Source: Nemertoderma westbladi
Lineage: Eukaryota; Xenacoelomorpha; Nemertodermatida; Nemertodermatidae
DNA: 64,000 nucleotides
Assembly (NCBI GenBank): GCA_032718475.1
Contig: JAUCBJ010007926.1
Span: 62,001 to 126,000, forward strand
Direction of reading: 5' to 3'
The notes beneath the pieces are model-generated. The model ran no database searches. It was given only the letters and a program-made list of their open reading frames with translations, and was not told the origin of the DNA. The number at the start of each line of letters is the position of its first letter. Position 1 is the first letter of the stretch. Shown in pieces: positions 57,623 through 64,000 of this stretch. The translations under genes were made by a program, and so were the position numbers.

Positions 57623-59535
57623 TTCCTCCCTTCCTGTTTACCCTTGAGGCTACTCATCCTCGCTGATACCGTCTTTCCAAACCCCCCAAACCCCATTGTT
57701 GGTTCTTTGGGTGCGGGGCGGGTGTTATTAACTCACGGTATCGCTTCGCAGGAGGTCCCACTGAGTGTACCTCCTGTTTCCCCTGGTAGCGTCCCACAAG
57801 ATCATCTTTATCGCAAGCTGCACGTGTTCCTTTCAGGGAGGCAGTCCCTGAATTCGATCCTATTTTCTGGTGACCATCTGTCAAGATATCTTTGGGTGTT
57901 GATGACCCCTCCATATGATGCCGCTGTCGCTACCTCGTGATACGTGAATGGTAGTCTCCTCTTGGTGATCTGCTGGTGGGCTTCTATATTAATGTTGAAG
58001 AAGCCCAACCAGAACTTCTGGGCCTTCATCCTTTGTTGTGTCATAACTCCGACGTCGGCCCACTCCTCGAAAATGCGAAATTTCTCCTCATCCTCATACA
58101 GTCGCACTGGCGTTCAAAGTGCCCCCTAAACTTGCACTTCGAACACCTGTTGTGCAACCTTGGGCATGCGCCCATCCAGTGCGTAAACTCACGGCAGTAC
58201 TGACACGCCGTCCCCTTCTGGTAATGGTATAGACAGTTCTTTTGCTGATGTGTTAATCTCCCACAGTAATCGCAACTGTGTATCATTGTCTCTCGCCCCA
58301 AGTCGTCCTTGGCTCCATGTAGCCTCCTGGGTCTGTGGAGCCGCTGGTAGGTAAACATCTCGATGTTGTCTTCCCTACCCATATCGATGTCCTCCTCCAC
58401 CCTCGGCATCGTTTCTCCAAACACTACCCGTGGTACCGTCCCTGGTTGCTCGCCCAGTCTGATCATGTTCACCACGAAGTCCGTTGCCAGCTCCCTGTGC
58501 TCCCAAGTCCGCTTACCGGGTGTGTCCCAGAAGGCTCTCGCCCCGCTGGCTGTCACCACTCTCCCGTCCATCCAGACCATGTCCGAGTGGCCGATCCTCT
58601 CTATCGGTGGCATCGCCCCAAACTCGTCCTCCTCCTCTTCCCCTGCCGGGAGCGAATCCAAACCAGGGATCCCAGTTAATCCACTGTGTCCCTTTTCGGC
58701 CTGGTATTCGCCCATGGCCTTCCACCCTTCTACCTCCCTCGGTCTCTTCCTTCCGAAGTTGCCCTCAGACCCCGCAGGCATGGGGATTCCTTGCAGCCCC
58801 GATGCAGACTGTATCGGTGTCTCTTCCAATCAACCCAGTTCGTCCTCCAGCCGAAACTCACCCGAGGTCTCAAATCCCCACCTCAGCTCGTCCAAATCCT
58901 GGGCTTCGAACTCGTACTCCTCCCCCCTTATATCTGGCTCTCTGCCCGCTGCCTCCCTTCTCTCTCTCCTGGCGACCTCCTCTAGTCTCCGCTCCTCAAC
59001 CCTATCCGCCTCCTGTTTCTCCCATCGCACATACGGTGTATCTACCTCTCTGTCCACCAGGTGTCGGGTATTGTAATATAGCCACTCGCCCTTCAGCCCC
59101 AGGTGGTCTACAAGACCTTCTAGGGCCACCTTAAAGGCTCTCCTGTGGTTCAGAGGTGATCCCGATAGTAGAAATGCCGTCGGCTCCCTGCCGATAGTCA
59201 CCGTGATGAATAGGTTTAGTAAACCTATCCTTATCCAGTCTTCCTGTAGGATATATCTCTTCTGATATATCTTTATCGCTCCCTTCCGGAAGTGATATAG
59301 CTCCTCCTTCACCGGTCTCGCTCCCCACTTGAGTGAGTTTGCAAGTTCCGCTCTGTATTCGTCGCGGAACTTGTTCCAGTCCATCGGCTTGTGGCAGACG
59401 AGTCCCATCAGTTGGCCCATCGCCACGGCTCCGTAATGTCCCGCGTTGTCCACCAATCCCAATCCGTCTGGTTTCATCATAGCCATCACTACCTGCATGT
59501 CCAGATGATTCCGGGTGCCTGGTCCAATAATTCCA
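57594..59535 (-). pseudogene. Type 1 exonuclease-zinc-knuckle protein, truncated copy
   Basis: Minus strand from 59535: begins within the exonuclease region (LDMQVVMAMMKP), then GQLMGLVCHKPMDW, the charged linker, three CCHC knuckles (CDYCGRLTHQQKNC, CQYCREFTHWMGAC, CSKCKFRGHFERQC) and the C-terminal domain with NINIEAHQQ. Stops: TGA at 58830-58832 (Trp in copy A) and a frameshift near 58100. Exonuclease motifs I and II are cut off at 59535. No pol or LTR flanks it, so it may be a fragment of a BEL copy or a separately moved gene. Confidence 0.85.
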
Positions 59536-60467
59536 TAGGTAGGGCTACATACTATACAAAATGGATGAGTTCAAAATATATGGGCGTTTCAATTTCCTTA
59601 CCTAAATATCATTGAGCGTTATGCCTTATCTAAATAATTATACTGCATCACGGACTAATATATGATACTATATAATGGACTAATATATTATACTGTATAA
59701 TGGACTAATGTATGTACAGTATAACGGACTAATATATTACATAATGTAGGTACAGCGCCATATACCGTAACACCGCTCCAAGGGAAATCATGCAATGTTT
59801 CCCTCCAATTGTAGGAGAGTATAAGGCGATGTATACAAAAAAAAATAAATCTCTTTCAAATAATCTAAATATCTTGATACTATACTATTTACAAATATTG
59901 CTATAGATATTGCATAATGAATTGCATACAAATTAAATTTACAAAATATTACCTCCCTCAATGTTAACGATTATTACATACAAATTAAATTTACAAAATA
60001 CTGTTTCTCATTCGTTCTACATAATGATTACTACATACAAATTAAATTTACAAATATCATCTTTCAAATATAAAAAATTTGCTAGGGTAGGTGAAAGGAG
60101 TAAGCCAAACCCGCAGGTTTGTCTCCCCAATCACCTCCTTCGCCTCTCTCATAATATAAATCCAAATCAGTGCGACTAGTGTATATGAGTCAAGTCGGAT
60201 GTTTAAAAAATGCTACAATATACATCAGAGCGACAATGATGTATATATCTAGAGTCTGTCGCCCCGTGATATGATGCATTACTGACCCGCTCCTGGGTTC
60301 TTTGGGCTCGCTCCTCTCTTTCGCCCCCTACCCAGATACACCAATCGTCCTCCAATCGACTCTGTTGACGTGGTCCATGAGGCGTCACTCCCCGGAACTG
60401 GCGACGATGTTCCCTGAGCTCCGACAGATTCCCGGCTCGTGCTTCTCCTTCGGCCTCGTCCCAATTG
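59536..60467 (-). other. 3' region of type 2 element
   Basis: Non-coding. Shares blocks with 24733-24850, 26440-26741 and 28302-28565. Contains a short tandem ATAATGGACTAATATAT (59690-59745) and the palindrome CAAACCCGCAGGTTTG at 60106-60121. The boundary at 59536 (GTAGGGCTACATACT) is probably the element's end. Confidence 0.6.
60106..60121. repeat. Palindrome site 3 in type 2 3' UTR
   Basis: CAAACCCGCAGGTTTG, one change from the perfect palindrome. The same variant is found in the other type 2 3' UTR at 28464-28479. Confidence 0.8.
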
Positions 60468-61567
60468 TCATGCTCCTGTGGTCGCTTCCGCCAACTCTTC
60501 CTTCTGCAACTGCACCCGCGCCTTCTCCGACGCTCCCTGCGCCTTGCGCTGCAATCGCTGAGCTTCTATAATCGAGTGATAGTGGTCGTCACTGACTTGA
60601 CGCTTGTCTTGGACCTCTCCTCCTGGTTCTTTCCGCGAGCTCCGAGCTCCAGCGGTCGTCGTTGTGGGCGCTGCGGTTCGCTGTTCCTCTATCCTTTGAG
60701 CGGTCAACAACCCCACTGGTACGTGAGTCAACAGGAATTCGTTGCGGTATTGAATAGCCGCCATCCTCCAATCTCCTCGCGCGCGCACCACTTTCCTAGT
60801 TTCCGAAAACAAACCCTTCGTAATATGGTCACAAATAGCAACAAAGTTCCAAGTGTACTTGTTGTCCATATTCAGTTGTCTGAAGTATTCCCGAACGACT
60901 ATGACTCCAGTGTTCTGTGGAAGGTCTTGAGCAGTTAGGATGAGCACCTGATATTGTGGTAGCGACTGCAGATATGGTTTGTACGCAACATGTGATGGAT
61001 CTACCGCCCAAAACCCATATCCCGCCTTAAATGGTAACCAACGCATCTGCGCTTGAATGTGGTAGTCGGCCACACTCTCCCACTTATCTAGCATCTCCCG
61101 AAGTAGGTTAGCGCTATGGTTCTGGAAGGAATCGTCTCGCAGTTGGCATCTCGCGCTACGATGTCCCTTTACTCCACAATACCCACATTGAGAAATGAAA
61201 ACGGTGCACGTATGAAACGAATGGTCGGTCTCATTGCACCAACGGCAGACCTTATGCGCCGCCTCCACTACCGCGTCGCACGATTTTTGATTGTGCCTTG
61301 TGCTGCCGCACAACTTGCACCTACGCGCTTGTGGAAACCAGGCCCTCTCGTATATGAGGTCTCCAATCGGTTTCGCACTTCCTTCTTTCCCAATGTCTAA
61401 TACGATGTCGTCCTCTCCGGTTAAAGGTTGTCGATCCGGAGCGAAGTAAACATCCTCCCCTTGTCCTCTATCTCCAATATTTCCTCCCGCGTTCGTTTTG
61501 GATATGTCTTCTCCACCGGAAGATCTACTCCAAACACCTCTACTAACGTCTCCGGCCAACCCTCTCT
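60468..61567 (-). CDS. Type 2 ORF2: triple CCHC zinc-knuckle protein
   Basis: About 365 codons on the minus strand, open from a TAG at 61566-61568 and ending at 60468. No ATG before the middle of the protein. Three knuckles: CKLCGSTRHNQKSC, CRWCNETDHSFHTC, CGYCGVKGHRSARC. They are followed by a domain with LPFKAGYGFWAVDPSHVAY and YFRQLNMDNKYTWNF, and a Gln/Ala/Arg-rich tail. It overlaps ORF1 by 139-147 nt in the -1 frame, so it is likely made as an extension of ORF1 or by splicing, or the frame was broken by an indel. Knuckles suggest RNA or ssDNA binding. Homologous in layout to the C-terminal half of the type 1 protein. Confidence 0.75.
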
Positions 61568-63985
61568 AACAGGTATATCAGCCTCCGAGTGGAAGGGAGT
61601 ACCAAACCCGCGGGTTTGATTCCCAAACCACTTCTCCAAAGCTTCTGGCGTCGGATACTCCATCGACGGTCGGTCTCCCAAATCTCCGATATTCTGTTGA
61701 TATATCCCTTCGAATATCGCTAATCCTCTCCTAACCATCGACGTATTCTCTAGCGATTGGTTGAAGAACGGGGTTAAGAAATGCTTCATCATGTCGGATT
61801 GGATTCCTCCTTTCGAGCGAACGTATTGATCTCCTCCGAACACCAATGGATGACGCTTCAAAACTTGCGCAACGATATCCGCTAATAAACAAGTTACCGT
61901 GTTCAATTCAAGCACCAAATAATATTGTAGTGACGCATGGGGTGGCGCGCATATGTTCCAATTCACCAACGCTTGCTGCTTGAAGTGGGATTTGAACTCC
62001 GTTCCCGGTGGCGTGTTATATTCACCATACGCCTCCTCGTATTTCTTCTGCGTCTTCAACTTGAAGTCCCAATTATACAATAAATGTGCTATGAAGCCCA
62101 TACCAGTCTTGGCAGAGTTGGGATACTCCCTATAAATTCCCATGTCTTGTGCCCATAGCAACAATAGCTTGGTGTCGACAAACGGTCTCGGCAATCTATC
62201 TTCTAAATCAGTCATGGCGTTGAAGTCACTCTCCAAATCGCTCAGGACTCCCGATCCCACCTTGACGTAATCTTGGCTAAGAATCGCCTCTCTAACCTTC
62301 TTGGGTAGCATCCTGGCGTCGATACGCTCCGCTCCGTGCATACCTCCTCGCCTGCATACCTCCAAAATCTGTTCCCTAGGATCCTTCCCCTTCCGATATT
62401 GTGTCGTGATTATGGGCTCCGGTCTCTCTCTATCCGCTCTTACGCACATAAACACATGAGTCACACCATCGGCCGCGCGAATTTGAATGCACTTACTAGT
62501 CAAGCATTCCTGATGAGACCCTCCTTCATTGTCGTAGAACATCACTCTCCAATCCTGCAGTGATTCCTCCGTTTTCCTCCACTGACGCTGAATCTCGTCG
62601 GATGGGGTCCACATGCGCTCGATAGCCTTGTGGTCGTCATATCGGGTGTAAGATCCCTTTCTCCTCAGCCACGCCTGGTCTACCTCCTCGTCATCTGGGA
62701 ATGTAGCCACCGCGACCCATACCTTGATGTACTTATCTAACCATCCAAATAACTTACTCTCTTTTCCCGGAGCTCCAATTTTATCCAATGTGTCGTAGTC
62801 TGTGATCTGCATCGGGACATCACGCAAGAACTTCGCGCATAAAACTTCCCGTAGACAGTCGACATTCCAATGATCCGACATTCTCACCATCGGCAAGAAT
62901 CTAATCGCTTCTCGCGACTCTGGGTGATCTACCAATATCGCAGGTTCGTTGCCGTCGGAATAATACACCGGTCGGGGTTGAGATACGACCTGTGGAACAA
63001 ATCCGGTCACGCTCCTCGTCTCCTCTTGATGTCTATCCGCGGTCTTATTATACTCCGCTACCCGCGCTTCGAATAACTGTTTCGCCTTCGCCGCTCGCTC
63101 CTCCTGCCGCAACGCGTCTATGTCGTCCTGATGCTCAGGCGTGAGCGTTTTCGCTCGATGAGGCGAAGTAAATGTAGTCCAGGGACTCGACAGCTCCAAA
63201 CCCGCGGGTTTGGTACCCGAGTCCCATGCCGCTTCGCGCCGCGCCTCTAGGTCCTTGTAGGCTCGGTACAGCGAAATGGCCGCTGCTGTCTCTATCAAAC
63301 TGGGTGTCGAACAGGGTTTAATCTCCGTATACGGATCTAAAGTCATAACGGTCGGTGTAATGGGTCTTGGAGGTTGCTTTCCGCTGAAGTCGATACTGAT
63401 CATCGGGTTGCTCATTGGGTAACCTCCCTCGTTATATCTAAGGAATTGGTGAGCTTGGCATCGCGTTAATATCGGTTCAGGATGTTGCTCGTCCAATTGG
63501 TCGGGAATTGCTACGTCTTGTTTGTTCATGCATTCCCCACATCTGTAGAACAACTTGTATACACTGAAGACCTTCGACGTTTCTTGATCCTCGCCTCGAG
63601 TCCTCCGATACAGATGCATTCCGTCGAACTGATCTCGGACTGCAGGTAAAGGCTCTTCGTGTCGTAAATACATGTTCATATGGTACAGCCGCGCAATCTC
63701 CTCGTCCGGGTCTGCACTAATGTCACATACGTCTAACGCGAAATCGTAGGGATACCAAGTGCGATACTCCTTCCGCAAAACTTCCATACGGTCCCCCAAC
63801 GCTCTCATTCTTTCCCTCCTTAACACTTTATCATAAGCGGGTTTATACTTCCCATTTAGCTCAATTACCGACCTCCCATGGTAGTAAACGTTCGAATCTT
63901 TACATCCCGGTCGGGCAAATGGTAGCTCCGCCTCCTCTCTGGCAGTAAATCCTCTCCGCGGTTGCGCTCTAATTTCCTTCTCCAT
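61421..63985 (-). CDS. Type 2 ORF1: DEDD-exonuclease-like protein
   Basis: 854 codons from ATG at 63985; the frame is open to the window edge, so the true start could be upstream. The N-terminal 400 residues contain a possible Cys pair region (FYRCGECMNK ... LTRCQAHQF) and no known domain. Around residues 430-700 lies an exonuclease-like domain: motif I VMFYDNEGGSH, strand CIQIRAADGVTHVF, motif II VKVGSGVLSDLESDF, then FVDTKLLLLW; the final Asp motif is not obvious. The C-terminus (VEVFGVDLPV) overlaps ORF2. It is intact over 2.5 kb, unlike every other mobile gene here, which suggests recent activity or selection. Diverged from type 1 but of the same plan. Confidence 0.78.
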   Translation of the reverse strand: MEKEIRAQPRRGFTAREEAELPFARPGCKDSNVYYHGRSVIELNGKYKPAYDKVLRRERMRALGDRMEVLRKEYRTWYPYDFALDVCDISADPDEEIARLYHMNMYLRHEEPLPAVRDQFDGMHLYRRTRGEDQETSKVFSVYKLFYRCGECMNKQDVAIPDQLDEQHPEPILTRCQAHQFLRYNEGGYPMSNPMISIDFSGKQPPRPITPTVMTLDPYTEIKPCSTPSLIETAAAISLYRAYKDLEARREAAWDSGTKPAGLELSSPWTTFTSPHRAKTLTPEHQDDIDALRQEERAAKAKQLFEARVAEYNKTADRHQEETRSVTGFVPQVVSQPRPVYYSDGNEPAILVDHPESREAIRFLPMVRMSDHWNVDCLREVLCAKFLRDVPMQITDYDTLDKIGAPGKESKLFGWLDKYIKVWVAVATFPDDEEVDQAWLRRKGSYTRYDDHKAIERMWTPSDEIQRQWRKTEESLQDWRVMFYDNEGGSHQECLTSKCIQIRAADGVTHVFMCVRADRERPEPIITTQYRKGKDPREQILEVCRRGGMHGAERIDARMLPKKVREAILSQDYVKVGSGVLSDLESDFNAMTDLEDRLPRPFVDTKLLLLWAQDMGIYREYPNSAKTGMGFIAHLLYNWDFKLKTQKKYEEAYGEYNTPPGTEFKSHFKQQALVNWNICAPPHASLQYYLVLELNTVTCLLADIVAQVLKRHPLVFGGDQYVRSKGGIQSDMMKHFLTPFFNQSLENTSMVRRGLAIFEGIYQQNIGDLGDRPSMEYPTPEALEKWFGNQTRGFGTPFHSEADIPVREGWPETLVEVFGVDLPVEKTYPKRTREEILEIEDKGRMFTSLRIDNL
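61603..61618. repeat. 16-bp palindrome, site 1 in type 2 ORF1
   Basis: CAAACCCGCGGGTTTG, a perfect palindrome preceded by GTAC. On the coding strand it encodes QTRGF. Confidence 0.85.
63197..63212. repeat. 16-bp palindrome, site 2 in type 2 ORF1
   Basis: The same CAAACCCGCGGGTTTG, followed by GTAC, read in another codon frame (TKPAGL). Confidence 0.85.
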
Positions 63986-64000
63986 TATGAGCCGCGTATA

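Noticed and set aside
57055-57940. Long Val/Leu/Pro-rich and Tyr/Trp-rich open frames
   Set aside because: They arise from a 6-bp repeat that is open in several frames; no domain, no start context.
61421-61567. Canonical -1 ribosomal frameshift heptamer in the type 2 ORF overlap
   Set aside because: No in-frame X XXY YYZ heptamer is present in the overlap; CCAAAACG and AAGGGGAGG do not fit the rule.

Overview
This is nuclear DNA of an invertebrate animal. The host background is AT-rich and non-coding. I see only two convincing host exons. One is a signal-peptide exon at 4773-4857 with a phase-1 GTAAGT donor. The other is an EGF-like exon at 49829-49939 that is phase 1 on both sides, with a CAG acceptor and a GTAAGT donor. 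They can be joined in frame, so most of the window may be one TE-filled intron of about 45 kb in a secreted EGF-repeat gene. The lineage cannot be fixed from sequence alone; a sponge or cnidarian is a guess.

The dominant occupant is a BEL/Pao LTR retrotransposon family. Copy A (5704 to about 21211, +) has a 5' LTR, an unusually long gag leader, a DUF1759-type gag, CCHC knuckle, protease and RT, then a tandem-repeat tract, a 3' gene, a polypurine tract and a 24-bp stub of 3' LTR; its integrase is deleted. Copy B (38664 down to 32572, -) has the 5' LTR through the start of RT. Copy C (41165-49185, +) has the end of RT, RNase H, integrase, tandem repeats, a remnant of the same 3' gene, PPT and 3' LTR. 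Two solo LTRs lie at 7080-7685 (TSD TGGGC) and 21775-22487 (TSD CAGAA).

The most unusual feature is that 3' gene. It encodes a DEDD-type 3'-5' exonuclease-like domain followed by a low-complexity linker and three CCHC zinc knuckles (type 1: 17846-20457 in copy A, remnant 47908-48062 in copy C, separate copy 57594-59535). A distant relative with the same plan but a long N-terminal extension (type 2) is at 60468-63985 (-), with remnants at 28566-29655 and 49186-49490. In type 2 the exonuclease and knuckle parts lie in two overlapping frames.

Other mobile DNA: an APE-type non-LTR retrotransposon here called LINE-A, with an endonuclease+RT protein and a (TAG)n tail (copies at 1-1552, 14356-17363, 38665-39594, 41377-45091 and 54245-55779, plus tips at 30958-31019 and 32486-32571); two CR1/Jockey-like LINE remnants (51625-53355, and 53915-56382 split by LINE-A); two piggyBac-like non-autonomous elements with TTAA targets and five internal 163-bp palindromic repeats (26746-28297, 39599-41160); a tRNA-headed SINE remnant (31862-31935); a large fold-back (2278-3250); and several satellites.

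All mobile genes here are damaged except the type 2 ORFs, which are long and open. Three LINE-A copies carry CGA-to-TGA stops, suggesting methylated-CpG decay. Nesting gives a relative history: BEL copy C sits in a type 2 gene; LINE-A sits in BEL copies A and C; a TTAA element sits in a type 2 3' region; BEL copy B sits in LINE-A.
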